64,000 nucleotides of DNA from Dysgonomonas sp. HDW5A (lineage in GTDB: Bacteria > Bacteroidota > Bacteroidia > Bacteroidales > Dysgonomonadaceae). Numbering within the stretch: the stretch's first letter is position 1; each line of letters opens with the position of its first letter. Below the pieces are notes generated by a model that was given only the letters and a program-made list of their open reading frames with translations, did no database searches and was not told the DNA's origin. Positions 43,567 to 52,412 of the stretch are shown piece after piece. The stretch covers positions 1,240,001 to 1,304,000 of the forward strand of contig NZ_CP049857.1 of assembly GCF_011299555.1 (NCBI RefSeq). The letters are read 5' to 3'. The position numbers were made by a program, and so were the translations under genes.

Positions 43567-44346
43567 TCAAGGTTGTTTTCCGATATAAGCTAAGATACCA
43601 CCATCTACATAAAGAACGTGTCCGTTTACGAAGTTAGAAGCATCCGAAGCAAGGAATACTGCAGGACCTGCTAAATCTTCGGGAGTTCCCCAACGTGCTG
43701 CCGGTGTTTTTGCTATAATGAAAGAGTTGAAAGGATGTCCTTCTTCTCTCAATGGTGCTGTTTGAGGTGTAGCAATATAACCCGGTCCTAAGCCATTACA
43801 CTGAATATTGAACTCGCCGTACTCAGAAGCTATATTGCGTGTCAACATTTTCAAGCCACCTTTTGCTGCTGCATAAGCCGATACTGTTTCCCGTCCCAAC
43901 TCACTCATCATCGAACAGATATTGATTATTTTACCTGCTCCTTTTTTGATCATACCGGGGATTACTGCTTTTGCGACAATAAATGGTCCGTTCAGATCAA
44001 TATCGATTACCTGACGGAATTCTGCTGCTGACATTTCGATCATCGGTATACGTTTGATGATTCCTGCATTGTTTACAAGTATATCAATAACGCCTACTTC
44101 TTTTTCGATTTGTGCAACCATTGCATTTATCTGGTCTTCGTTGGTTACGTCAGATACATAACCTTTAGCATCAATGCCTGCTTCTTTGTATGCAGCCAAA
44201 CCTTTGTCTACAAACTCTTGCTTAAGGTCATTGAAAACAATCTTGGCTCCTGCTCCTGCCAAAGCGGATGCTATTGCAAAACCTATACCGTAAGAAGCCC
44301 CTGTTACGAGAGCTACTTTTCCTTCTAAACAAAACTGATTTTTCAT
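43567..44346 (-). CDS. SDR-family gluconate/uronate dehydrogenase (IdnO/KduD-like)
   Basis: The 259-residue short-chain dehydrogenase has the cofactor motif TGASYGIG (15-22), NNAG, and catalytic Ser145, Tyr158 and Lys162 (YAAAK). The C-terminus GHVLYVDGGILAYIGKQP is typical of the Bacteroidetes gluconate 5-dehydrogenase/KduD group. It probably interconverts a keto-sugar acid (5-keto-gluconate or 2-keto-3-deoxy-uronate) with NAD(P)H. It lies 35 bp downstream of the DUF4861 lipoprotein gene, a pairing known from uronate-containing polysaccharide loci, which favors uronic-acid catabolism. Gene-level naming (idnO or kduD) is left open. Confidence 0.85.
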   Translation of the reverse strand: MKNQFCLEGKVALVTGASYGIGFAIASALAGAGAKIVFNDLKQEFVDKGLAAYKEAGIDAKGYVSDVTNEDQINAMVAQIEKEVGVIDILVNNAGIIKRIPMIEMSAAEFRQVIDIDLNGPFIVAKAVIPGMIKKGAGKIINICSMMSELGRETVSAYAAAKGGLKMLTRNIASEYGEFNIQCNGLGPGYIATPQTAPLREEGHPFNSFIIAKTPAARWGTPEDLAGPAVFLASDASNFVNGHVLYVDGGILAYIGKQP

Positions 44347-44381
44347 ATTATAAGAACTTTAAAGTTTATCTATACTTTAAT

Positions 44382-45536
44382 TTAAAATTTCACCACCAAT
44401 GGCTGTTTCAAGCCTTTAGAGAAATTACTTGTATACGTTTGGAATGCTGCCTCATCTGCAAAACCAAATTTGCTCCAGCCATAACCTGTATAGTAGGTTA
44501 TCGGTTGATTGGCTTTGTATGTTGCAACTGCCAATACATGAGAATAGGTATCCTCTTTTTTAGTTTTGGCATTCATTACGTTATAAGTATCCACTACCAT
44601 AGAATCTATGCCCGCAGGGAAAACAAGTCCCAGATAAACAGGGCCTGCCTTTACGCTTGGTTCTCTGTAAATAATATAGTCATTATCGGGAGAAACAATG
44701 ATGGTGTCATTAGCGGCACGCTTAGCTATTCCGGCTGCAACAGTCATATCTTCTGCCACTCCATATTCTTGTACAACTTTAGAGAATTGAGAGCCTGCAT
44801 CAATAGAAAATGTACGGCTTTCTCTATATGTTTTACCATCTACTTCGATATCTTTATATGTTAATTTCAAAGTAGTACGAAGAGGTCCGTTTTCCAATAA
44901 TTCCTGAGAAGCAAAATTTTCGTTCAACCATAATTTTCCATTCACAAACGGAGCCATAGCTCCTGCACCTAACGAACGACCTACTTTATAATCGTCTAAT
45001 CCTTCACCGTGATCTTCATGATAAGATGCAACCCCTGCAATATCATCTTTGTACCATTGATCAATCTTCATATCATTGGTACGTTTATACCAAAGATCTA
45101 AACCGTTACTGGATCCGTCTGTCGCAATAAGAGACGGGCCATAAATACGGAAAGCTACACGATCGTTTTCCCAGGCAAAGTCATCTTTACGCTCCGTAAT
45201 AAAACGACCGTAAGTTTGTGCTTTAAATTCGGGATTCTCTCCTGCCGAAACAGTAAAAGTTACCGTTTCTTTTGCTTTTACTCCTGATTGAAAGACCAGT
45301 TTACCATCGTAAGTTACTTGCGATGGAACGATTTCTCCTTTTGCATTTTTCACAACATACGCCTGACCTTCAGCTAAAGTTACTTTTGTTTTTATACCTT
45401 CCAATGGCAATTCGACCAGGTCAGTAGTTCGATCAAAATCACTCGGATTTTCGACTGTCACAGCCAGATCTTTTGGTTTACTGTTGCAAGACGCAAGTAA
45501 AACCACTGCGAACAATAAATAAATTACTCTTTTCAT
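44382..45536 (-). CDS. DUF4861-domain lipoprotein
   Basis: The 384-residue protein has a lipoprotein signal (FAVVLLASC, Cys17) and matches DUF4861, a family found in Bacteroidetes loci for uronate-rich polysaccharides (pectin, alginate, ulvan). Visible family features are VENPSDFDRTTDLVELPL, RVAFRIYGPSLIATDG, GLDLWYKRT and YHEDHGEGLDDYKVGRSLGAGAM. Beta-strands dominate and no enzyme motif I know is present, though recent family work suggests lyase-like or hydrolase-like roles. Followed directly by the SDR gene, it forms a two-gene minus-strand operon whose promoter region contains several palindromes (45578-45666). Confidence 0.82.
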   Translation of the reverse strand: MKRVIYLLFAVVLLASCNSKPKDLAVTVENPSDFDRTTDLVELPLEGIKTKVTLAEGQAYVVKNAKGEIVPSQVTYDGKLVFQSGVKAKETVTFTVSAGENPEFKAQTYGRFITERKDDFAWENDRVAFRIYGPSLIATDGSSNGLDLWYKRTNDMKIDQWYKDDIAGVASYHEDHGEGLDDYKVGRSLGAGAMAPFVNGKLWLNENFASQELLENGPLRTTLKLTYKDIEVDGKTYRESRTFSIDAGSQFSKVVQEYGVAEDMTVAAGIAKRAANDTIIVSPDNDYIIYREPSVKAGPVYLGLVFPAGIDSMVVDTYNVMNAKTKKEDTYSHVLAVATYKANQPITYYTGYGWSKFGFADEAAFQTYTSNFSKGLKQPLVVKF

Positions 45537-45577
45537 CTTTTATAATTTTATATTTAAATACTTCTATTTTGCTTCAA

Positions 45578-45666
45578 ACACACCGGTGTGTGCCCAAACA
45601 CTTATCGATTGACTGATAAGAGTTTCAGGTGCCAACAAAAATTTATATGATTATTTTATGTGCCAA
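45578..45666 (-). promoter_or_regulatory. Candidate operator cluster of the DUF4861-SDR operon
   Basis: ACACACCGGTGTGT is a perfect 14-bp palindrome (45578-45591). CTTATC-GATTGACT-GATAAG is an inverted repeat (45601-45620). GTGCCAA occurs twice (45629-45635 and 45660-45666), 31 bp apart, i.e. about three helical turns. All lie within 130 bp upstream of the DUF4861 start. Confidence 0.55.
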
Positions 45667-46169
45667 TACGGATTTCAGGGCGTTTTTCATCTTCATAAAA
45701 AATAGATTCGGTTTATTTACTCGCTAAAGTTAACAATAACAAATAAATTTCACAGCATTTTCTATCAAAAAAGCCTATATAGATATCTTAAACAGACAAA
45801 TACCTTTTAAAAGAAAGGGCGTATAGAAAAATTTCAACATCTTTAATATAAGCAGAGGCGTCGGAAAAGCTAAGCAATACAAGATAAAAAAACATCTCGT
45901 TTATCTATATAATAATAGAAAAAGCGTTCTTTGAAACTGATTACAAATGAAAATAAAATAGATAATACAGACTCGTAAGTTTTGTTACATAGAGATTGTT
46001 TATTAAAGAAAAGATATCGCAGAGAACAATGCCCATTTGAATTTTAGGTTTCAATACCTGCTACATACTATTGTGGAGCGATGCTTACCTTATATTGATC
46101 CCAACAAACAGCTTAAAAGTATTCCTTACAATTAGGGGATAAGCTATTCTCCCTGATGTTTATTTTCAA

Positions 46170-46177
46170 TACCTTTG
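46170..46177 (+). promoter_or_regulatory. Candidate -7 promoter box (TACCTTTG)
   Basis: Exact TANNTTTG match about 100 bp upstream of the isochorismatase-like gene. Confidence 0.4.
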
Positions 46178-46278
46178 TTTTTGAAAGATAAAGTACGGTA
46201 GTTGCTATTCATGGAACACTGAATTGAATATTAAACGACATCCAAACCGCCTGATAAAGATTCAAAAAAGCAAGAAAA

Positions 46279-46764
46279 ATGAAAAAAGCATTAGTAATAA
46301 TAGATATTCAAAATGATATAACAAAGAATTACAAGGATATCATTGAAAATATAAATCAATCTATTGATTGGGCGGTTAATAATGATATTCACGTTGTTTA
46401 TATCAGGCATGAAAATTTATCTGCCGGCACAAGGACTTTTAAGTCCAATACGCGCGGTGCGGAATTAGCCCCAGACTTAAAAATAGCATCAAACAATATT
46501 TTTACAAAATACAAAGGAAATGCCTTAAGTAGTGAGGAGTTTGCAGACTTTATTAATAAAAATGAAATATGTGATTTCTATATAGCAGGAGCAGATGCTG
46601 TTGCTTGTGTTAAATCGACCTGCTACAACTTATGTAAAGCAAACTACAGCGTTAATGTCTTATCAGATTGCATTACGAGTTATGATAAAAAGAAAATTGA
46701 CGAAATGCTTCATTATTATGAGAGTAAAGGTTGTAAAATATTTATTTTGAGTGACTTGTTATGA
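46279..46764 (+). CDS. Isochorismatase-like cysteine hydrolase
   Basis: The 161-residue protein belongs to the isochorismatase/nicotinamidase superfamily. The triad is Asp9 (LVIIDIQND), Lys77 (FTKYKGNAL region) and Cys110 (ADAVACVKSTCYNL), with the cis-peptide region before it. It is slightly short for the family and lacks the extra domains of EntB. It may hydrolyse an amide or vinyl ether, and the substrate is unknown. The stop overlaps the next start by 4 bases (ATGA), so it is co-translated with the YdeI-like gene. Both follow a long gene-poor gap and look accessory to this chromosome segment. Confidence 0.85.
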   Translation: MKKALVIIDIQNDITKNYKDIIENINQSIDWAVNNDIHVVYIRHENLSAGTRTFKSNTRGAELAPDLKIASNNIFTKYKGNALSSEEFADFINKNEICDFYIAGADAVACVKSTCYNLCKANYSVNVLSDCITSYDKKKIDEMLHYYESKGCKIFILSDLL

Positions 46765-47330
46765 CAATAGAAAATAAGATAAAGTATTTTGAGAATCGAG
46801 AAGATTGGCGAAAGTGGCTGACAGATAACTTTGAGACTGCTAATGAAATTTGGTTTGTATTTCCTATTAAATCTTCGGGCAAAAAAAGCATTTTATATAA
46901 TGATGCTGTTGAAGAAGCTCTTTGTTTCGAGTGGATTGACAGTACGATAAAGTCGCTTGACAAAGATCATAAAATTCAGCGTTTCACCCCCAGAAACCCT
47001 AAAAGCACTTATTCGCAAGCCAACAAAGAAAGACTCAAATGGTTATTGGAAAATAAAAAAATACACCCGAATTTTGAGGATAAAATACGAATTGTTTTGT
47101 CTGATCCTTTTATTTTTCCGGATGATATAATTGAGGCATTGAGAGAAGATAAAATAGCATGGAACAACTATCAACATTTATCCGAGGCATATAAACGTAT
47201 CCGAATTGCATACATTAACGCTGCAAGGAAACGACCCGAAGAATTTGAAAAACGATTAAATAACTTTATCAACAAAACGAAAGAGAATAAAGTAATAACA
47301 GGATTTGGAGGAATTGAAAAATACTATTAA
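46761..47330 (+). CDS. YdeI/OmpD-associated-like protein (bacteriocin-protection family)
   Basis: The 189-residue soluble protein resembles the YdeI/OmpD-associated family: WRKWLTDNFETANEIWFVFPIK at the start (shown here only by its ends WRKW and WFVF), YNDAVEEALCFEWIDS, and the C-terminal AYINAARKRPEEFEKRL helix. Homologs occur widely as small stress or envelope-linked proteins with poorly defined function. It is coupled to the isochorismatase-like gene by a 4-base overlap. No signal peptide or membrane helix is present. The functional link between the two genes is unknown. Confidence 0.8.
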   Translation: MTIENKIKYFENREDWRKWLTDNFETANEIWFVFPIKSSGKKSILYNDAVEEALCFEWIDSTIKSLDKDHKIQRFTPRNPKSTYSQANKERLKWLLENKKIHPNFEDKIRIVLSDPFIFPDDIIEALREDKIAWNNYQHLSEAYKRIRIAYINAARKRPEEFEKRLNNFINKTKENKVITGFGGIEKYY

Positions 47331-47592
47331 TTCAAATAAAATTGATGACTAATTTGAATTTTTCTTAGAATTCTTTCGTCACTTTATTAAACACCAAACT
47401 TCTATAAAACAAACGAATTACAAAACTCAAATAAGTAAACTATATTTCCCGTGTCACTTTTGTCACTATTGTAATGTTTTAGGCCTTTACTCTCTGAAAT
47501 AAAGCCTCTTAAAAAAGTGACAACTACTACCCAAAAGTGTCACCTTTTTGTGTAGTAGTTGTTATAAATGTGAAGTAAATGTATACAAGTTG
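47331..47592. other. Intergenic region with GTGTCAC-type repeats and a long hairpin
   Basis: GTCAC or its complement recurs at about 47379, 47453, 47462, 47516, 47537 and 47596. ACAACTACTAC (47520-47530) pairs perfectly with GTAGTAGTTGT (47552-47562). AGGC-CTTTA (47481-47489) pairs with TAAAGCCT (47500-47507). The region separates convergent genes, so termination is likely. Confidence 0.6.
47518..47564. terminator. Bidirectional hairpin between convergent genes
   Basis: 11-bp perfect stem (47520-47530 with 47552-47562), extendable by wobble pairs. The 21-base loop contains CACCTTTTTG. Poly-A/T tracts flank it. Confidence 0.55.
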
Positions 47593-50415
47593 TCACCTTG
47601 TAACCTCATCAATCAAATAGAATATCGACTTAAAGTTTACATCACTGTATTCTGTCATTCCGATTTCGCAAGTACGGCTCGTAGAGAAACCGTCTTTGCA
47701 ACCGGCCGGAATTTGTTCTGCAAGATGTCTTTGACCATGTTTATTCAGTTCGGGATAAGTGAATCCTCTGTCTCCGGCAAAGCCGCAACAGTTGCTTTCG
47801 ACCATTGCCACTTTGTTTGAACACATTTTTGCCAACTTGTATAGATTTTGCTCCATTCCGATTTTCTTAACCGAACATACAGGAAATACGCTGACTACTT
47901 CACGTGGATTTTTAACAGGCAGTTTAGGCATTACAAAATCGAGCATAAACTCTATAGGATCGTATATTTTGAGATCTTTATTCGAATATGCTTCATGGAA
48001 AGTATAGAAACAAGGGCTCATATCAAACAAGATAGGATACTTACCTCCTTCGGAAGCCTGATAAAGAGCATCTTCCAGTTCTTTCGACTTTCGTGCTCCC
48101 TCTTCTTTCAGTCCTTTACTGCTGAATGCCATACCACAGCAAAGTGCATTAAGACCTTCGGGATATATTATGGTGAACCCGGCACGGGTCAGAAGCTCTT
48201 CGGTCTTACGGGTCAACTCAACGTCTTCTTTCTTGTAGTCCTTTGATTTACCCATAGTCCGGTTGATACAAGACGGAAAGTAAACCACTTTATCGACTTG
48301 CCCGGGATTGGCTATTGAGTGCTTAATCTTTCTTGCACCTCTCGGCATATACTTATTCCACTTCGGAATAGAATTACCTGTCAAGAAACGCATACTGCCT
48401 GCAATACCACCCATCAAGCTATCACCCAATACTGTTTGAAAGAAGCCTACAATATTAAGTCCGGCTCTACCCATATTGGTAATACCCGGCATGTGATCTC
48501 CAATATATTCTGCCAGGTCAATAGCTGTTTCGCTAGCTTCCTGATGGCGTAAGTCTTTGATAAACTTTCCTGTATCTATCTTCACGGGACAAGCCAATGC
48601 ACAAAGACCATCGGTTGCACAAGTTTCATTCGAGAAATACTGCGCATCACGCAACATCTTCTTCAAACGATCCGGGTCTTCTCCGGCAGCTCTCAAGCGT
48701 GATATTTCACGGGCAATGACAATTCTTTGGCGTGGCGAAAGAGTCAATCCTTCCGAAACACAATTCGGCTCGCAGAATCCGCACTCCATACATTTATCTA
48801 TCAGCTCATGTGCTTCAGGAAGTGGCTTCAGGTTCTCCAAGTGAATCTTTGGATTCTGATTGATGATTACTCCCGGATTGATCAACCTGCGAGGGTCGAA
48901 TATATTCTTAATCCGCAACATGATCTTATAGGCGGCCTCGCCCCATTCCTTTTCTACGAATGGTGCCATATTACGCCCTGTGCCATGTTCGGCTTTCAAT
49001 GATCCGTCAAATTGATTGACCACAATATCAGATAGGTCATCCATCAATTTAGCATATCTCTCAACTTCAACAGGGGTTGAGAAATCCTGAGAGAATACCA
49101 AGTGTAGATTACCTTCTAAGGCATGACCGAACAAAACTGCATCTGTATATCCGAGCTTTTTGAAAAGGTCTTTTATAGCAATACAAGCTTCAGCCAAACG
49201 AGGTACAGGGAATGCTACATCTTCGATGAGACAAGTAGTACCCGTTTTTCTCAATCCTCCAACCGATGACAGCAAGCCTTTGCGAGCTTTCCAGTTAAAG
49301 TTATATTCTTTAGGGTCAGATGTAAACACATAAGGTTGAAAAGTAGGAATAGGTGCAACTGCCTTGCGAATTGCTGCTTCCTTCTGATCCATCTCCTCTT
49401 TTGTATTCGCCTGAATCTCGACCAACAACACACAGGTTGTTTCGGGTAGCTCTTTGAAATAAGCAGGTGCATCGGGGTCATTTTCTACTGAACGGATAGA
49501 ATCCCTATCCAGCAATTCAACTGCTGAAACAGGACTTTCCTTTAGCAACGGAGTAGCCTCACAAGCTTTTTCTATGGTGTCGAAAATCATCAAAGTACAA
49601 GCTTTGTACTTCTCATCAACAACTGTATGATAAGTCAGATCCGAAATAAAAGCAAGAGTACCTTCGGCTCCAATCATCAGATGTTTGATAATATCAAACG
49701 GGTCTTGATAATCGACAAGGGCATTGATACTGTATCCGGTTGTATTCTTTATCTTAAACTTACGCTGAATTCTCTCGAACAATACGCTGTCTGCTTTTAC
49801 ATCATCACGCAATTGTTCTATTTCTTTGATAATCTCGGGGTGCTTTTCTTTGAAAGCCTTTTTACTGTTATCGTCAGCAGTATCAAGTATAGTTCCATCA
49901 TATAGAACGATACGGATATCTGATATGGTTTTATATGAATTTTGCGATGTACCACAGCACATACCGCTAGCATTATTCGAAGCAATTCCTCCAATCATAG
50001 CCGCATTGATGGAAGCCGGATCGGGTCCTATCTTACGACCATAAGGAACCAGAAAGACATTGGCTCTTGCACCTGTAATTCCGGGTTGTAACCTGATCTT
50101 AAGACCATCTTCCAATATTGAGTATTTTCTCCAATGGTGAGTCGCAACCATTAATACCGAATCCGTTATTGCCTGCCCTGAGAGACTTGTCCCCGCAGCT
50201 CGATACGTTACTGGTATATTAAGCTTTCCGGTTTGACGGATTACTTCTACGGCTTCTTCTTCGGAATGAACCTGCACCACAAGCTTTGGTATAAGCCTGT
50301 AAAAACTTGCATCAGTACCATATGCCAAAAGTTGAAGAGGATTTGTTATCAGGCGTTTGGGGTCGATCTTTTTCGACAACTCGCCTATCAGCTGCTCATA
50401 GTTTGCGGGTAACAT
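47593..50415 (-). CDS. Fused FAD-linked oxidase and Fe-S oxidoreductase (GlcD-GlpC type; Dld-like dehydrogenase)
   Basis: The 940-residue soluble protein fuses a FAD_binding_4 domain (about 35-215; YRAAGTSLSGQAITDSVLMV), a FAD-oxidase C-terminal domain (about 240-510; VLFGHALEGNLHLVF, LKAEHGTGRNMAPFV), a ferredoxin region (CMECGFCEPNC near 540; CATDGLCALACPVKID near 605) and a CCG-type domain (CCGMAFSSKG, CCGFAGDRGF). This is the layout of D-lactate or 2-hydroxyacid dehydrogenases that pass electrons to quinone or ferredoxin. The substrate could be D-lactate, glycolate or 2-hydroxyglutarate, and D-lactate is the usual guess. It appears monocistronic. Confidence 0.9.
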   Translation of the reverse strand: MLPANYEQLIGELSKKIDPKRLITNPLQLLAYGTDASFYRLIPKLVVQVHSEEEAVEVIRQTGKLNIPVTYRAAGTSLSGQAITDSVLMVATHHWRKYSILEDGLKIRLQPGITGARANVFLVPYGRKIGPDPASINAAMIGGIASNNASGMCCGTSQNSYKTISDIRIVLYDGTILDTADDNSKKAFKEKHPEIIKEIEQLRDDVKADSVLFERIQRKFKIKNTTGYSINALVDYQDPFDIIKHLMIGAEGTLAFISDLTYHTVVDEKYKACTLMIFDTIEKACEATPLLKESPVSAVELLDRDSIRSVENDPDAPAYFKELPETTCVLLVEIQANTKEEMDQKEAAIRKAVAPIPTFQPYVFTSDPKEYNFNWKARKGLLSSVGGLRKTGTTCLIEDVAFPVPRLAEACIAIKDLFKKLGYTDAVLFGHALEGNLHLVFSQDFSTPVEVERYAKLMDDLSDIVVNQFDGSLKAEHGTGRNMAPFVEKEWGEAAYKIMLRIKNIFDPRRLINPGVIINQNPKIHLENLKPLPEAHELIDKCMECGFCEPNCVSEGLTLSPRQRIVIAREISRLRAAGEDPDRLKKMLRDAQYFSNETCATDGLCALACPVKIDTGKFIKDLRHQEASETAIDLAEYIGDHMPGITNMGRAGLNIVGFFQTVLGDSLMGGIAGSMRFLTGNSIPKWNKYMPRGARKIKHSIANPGQVDKVVYFPSCINRTMGKSKDYKKEDVELTRKTEELLTRAGFTIIYPEGLNALCCGMAFSSKGLKEEGARKSKELEDALYQASEGGKYPILFDMSPCFYTFHEAYSNKDLKIYDPIEFMLDFVMPKLPVKNPREVVSVFPVCSVKKIGMEQNLYKLAKMCSNKVAMVESNCCGFAGDRGFTYPELNKHGQRHLAEQIPAGCKDGFSTSRTCEIGMTEYSDVNFKSIFYLIDEVTR

Positions 50416-50616
50416 AGTATATCGTGTTTTAGTTGATCTTAGTTCGGTCTTCTCGAAAATGCTTACCGTTAAGTAATACCATGCAATTTATAAAACTTAT
50501 CTGTATTTATGTGTAAAAAAGAGTTATTATTCTTTACCAACTCCTAAAAAAGAACCTATACATATAAAATACTGCTGTTGTAACATTTGATACAAATTTC
50601 GAGACCACAAGAGGAT

Positions 50617-50624
50617 TAGCTTTG
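50617..50624 (+). promoter_or_regulatory. Candidate -7 promoter box (TAGCTTTG)
   Basis: Exact TANNTTTG match, 31 bp upstream of the DUF438 gene. A TTTG lies farther upstream (50586-50589) at longer than normal spacing. Confidence 0.5.
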
Positions 50625-50655
50625 TATATATTCAAATATCAAATACCATTCAGCC

Positions 50656-51888
50656 ATGAGCGAACTTATAAATAATTCTGAAAAAAAGAAAGAGCTTCTT
50701 AAACACCTGATTCTCCAATTACATAAAGGGGAAGCTCCCGATGCAGTCCGAAAAAGACTGGAGGAAATACTTCGCAGTATTCCTTACGATGATGTGGTGC
50801 AAGTAGAACAGGAGCTTATTAATGAAGGCTTACCGACCGAAGAAGTTCTTAAACTTTGTGACATACATACTGCCGTATTAGAAGGACATATCGATCAATC
50901 GGGAGCACGCCCTGTTCCGGCAGGTCATCCTGTAGATACATTCAAAAAAGAGAATCAAGAATTAACTAAAACAATTACTCAAACAAGGCAACTGTTCATT
51001 AAGGCTCCTAATCTAAAAGAGGAGGAAATAAAAGGTTACCTGATAGAACTAAAAGGGTGCTTCAATGCATTATCAGATGTTGACAAACATTACCTCAGAA
51101 AAGAATACCTGCTATTCCCATTTCTGGAGAAGCATGAAATAACCGGACCTCCTAAAGTTATGTGGGGTAAACATGATGAAACCCGTGCTTTACTCAAGGC
51201 TGCACATGAAATTTTGAGCATATCTGAAAGTCTTTCTATAAGTGATTTATGCACTGCCATAGCTTATACTTTAGAACCGACTTTATCAGCTATTGATGGT
51301 ATGATAATGAAAGAGGAAGAAATTCTTCTACCTATGTCTATGGACACTCTAACCGACGAAGAGTGGTATCAGGTTTATCAACAAACTACCGAATTCGGAT
51401 TCTGTCTTTATGATCCTACGGACAAATGGACTCCCGAAAATATCGAGATAAGTAAAATTACCTATTCGGGTAATGGTAGCATACAACTTCCTACAGGTAG
51501 TTTCTCGGTAGAAGAATTGACAGCATTATTCAATATCCTGCCTATGGATATTACTTTTGTGGATAAAGACGACAAGGTTAAATTCTTCTCTTTAGGACCA
51601 CACCGTATTTTCGACAGGAATCGTGCCATCATCGGACGAAGTGTTCAACTGTGCCATCCTCCGCATAGTGTTCATATTGTTGAGCAAATATTAAGTGACT
51701 TCAAAAGCGGAAAAGAAACGAATGCTACATTCTGGATTAATTTCAAAGGTCGCTTTATATACATCGAATATATAGCAATGAGAAACGAAGACGGTGAATA
51801 CCTCGGCGTTATAGAATGTACTCAAGACCTTACCGAATATCGAAAATTGGAAGGTGAACAACGTTTACCTTCGTATACATCCAAATGA
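50656..51888 (+). CDS. DUF438 / hemerythrin-like / PAS protein
   Basis: The 410-residue soluble protein has an N-terminal DUF438 domain (about 10-85), a helical hemerythrin-like domain (about 95-235, with His and Glu ligands in HYLRKEYLLFPFLEKHEI and MIMKEEEILLPM) and a C-terminal PAS domain (about 285-400; LPMDITFVDKDDKVKFFS). Such proteins are linked in anaerobes to oxygen or nitric-oxide sensing and iron-sulfur repair (ScdA/RIC neighbourhood). It is the first gene of a three-gene operon with DUF1858-DUF2249 and cupin proteins. The actual ligand (O2, NO) is an inference from the family. Confidence 0.85.
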   Translation: MSELINNSEKKKELLKHLILQLHKGEAPDAVRKRLEEILRSIPYDDVVQVEQELINEGLPTEEVLKLCDIHTAVLEGHIDQSGARPVPAGHPVDTFKKENQELTKTITQTRQLFIKAPNLKEEEIKGYLIELKGCFNALSDVDKHYLRKEYLLFPFLEKHEITGPPKVMWGKHDETRALLKAAHEILSISESLSISDLCTAIAYTLEPTLSAIDGMIMKEEEILLPMSMDTLTDEEWYQVYQQTTEFGFCLYDPTDKWTPENIEISKITYSGNGSIQLPTGSFSVEELTALFNILPMDITFVDKDDKVKFFSLGPHRIFDRNRAIIGRSVQLCHPPHSVHIVEQILSDFKSGKETNATFWINFKGRFIYIEYIAMRNEDGEYLGVIECTQDLTEYRKLEGEQRLPSYTSK

Positions 51889-51889
51889 T

Positions 51890-52408
51890 ATGGATACACA
51901 ACTTGATATAAATCTTCAAACCAAAGTGGCAGAAATGCTCGATCATTATCCGCAATTGGAAGAAGTCTTGCTTGAGTTATCACCCTCCTTTGCCAAGTTA
52001 AAGAACCCTATTCTCAGGAAAACTATTGCGAGGGTAGCTACTCTGAAACAAATATCAGAAATAGCGAGGCTTAATCCGGGAGAACTGATCTCTAGTTTGA
52101 GAAAAAAGGCGAACCTATGCCCTGCGAATACAAATACAGAAGAGTCTCATAAATTTCTTCCCCAGCCGGAATGGGTCAATGAAGAGATCGTTATTGAAAC
52201 ATTTGATGTCTGCCCAATACTTAATGAGGGTAAAAGCCCGATGAAACAAATTATTGAAAAATCTCAATCATTGAAGGCTGAGCAAATACTGAAAATAGTA
52301 ACACCCTTCGTCCCTGTTCCTATAATCGATATTCTGAAAGCAAAAGAATACAAATACTGGAGCAAGTCAAATAACAATTTAATAGAAACTTATATCATAA
52401 AAGAATAA
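51890..52408 (+). CDS. DUF1858-DUF2249 protein
   Basis: I place the start at 51890 (ATG one base after the previous stop). A start at 51854 would overlap the DUF438 gene by 35 bases. The 172-residue protein has an N-terminal DUF1858-like helical domain (TKVAEMLDHYPQLEEVLLEL, ARVATLKQISEIARL) and a C-terminal DUF2249 domain (VIETFDVCPILNEGKSPMKQ, IVTPFVPVPIIDILKAKEY). These two domains recur with DUF438 and hemerythrin-like proteins and are thought to take part in Fe-S or nitrosative-stress biology. The fused form links the pathways. Only 4 bp separate it from the cupin gene. Confidence 0.85.
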   Translation: MDTQLDINLQTKVAEMLDHYPQLEEVLLELSPSFAKLKNPILRKTIARVATLKQISEIARLNPGELISSLRKKANLCPANTNTEESHKFLPQPEWVNEEIVIETFDVCPILNEGKSPMKQIIEKSQSLKAEQILKIVTPFVPVPIIDILKAKEYKYWSKSNNNLIETYIIKE

Positions 52409-52412
52409 AATC

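Larger units (their letters stand above)
45537..46278. other. 742-bp spacer between divergent operons
   Basis: The DUF4861-proximal 130 bp hold palindromes and direct repeats (separate entry). The remaining about 600 bp are AT-rich with stop codons in all frames, and I recognize no gene, RNA or repeat there except a TACCTTTG box at 46170-46177. Confidence 0.55.

Noticed and set aside
45667-46278. Degraded gene in the long gap
   Set aside because: Stops occur frequently in all frames and no recognizable protein fragment is visible.
47331-47592. GTCAC repeats as a CRISPR array
   Set aside because: Repeats are 5-7 bp with irregular spacing, there are no uniform spacers, and no cas genes are present.
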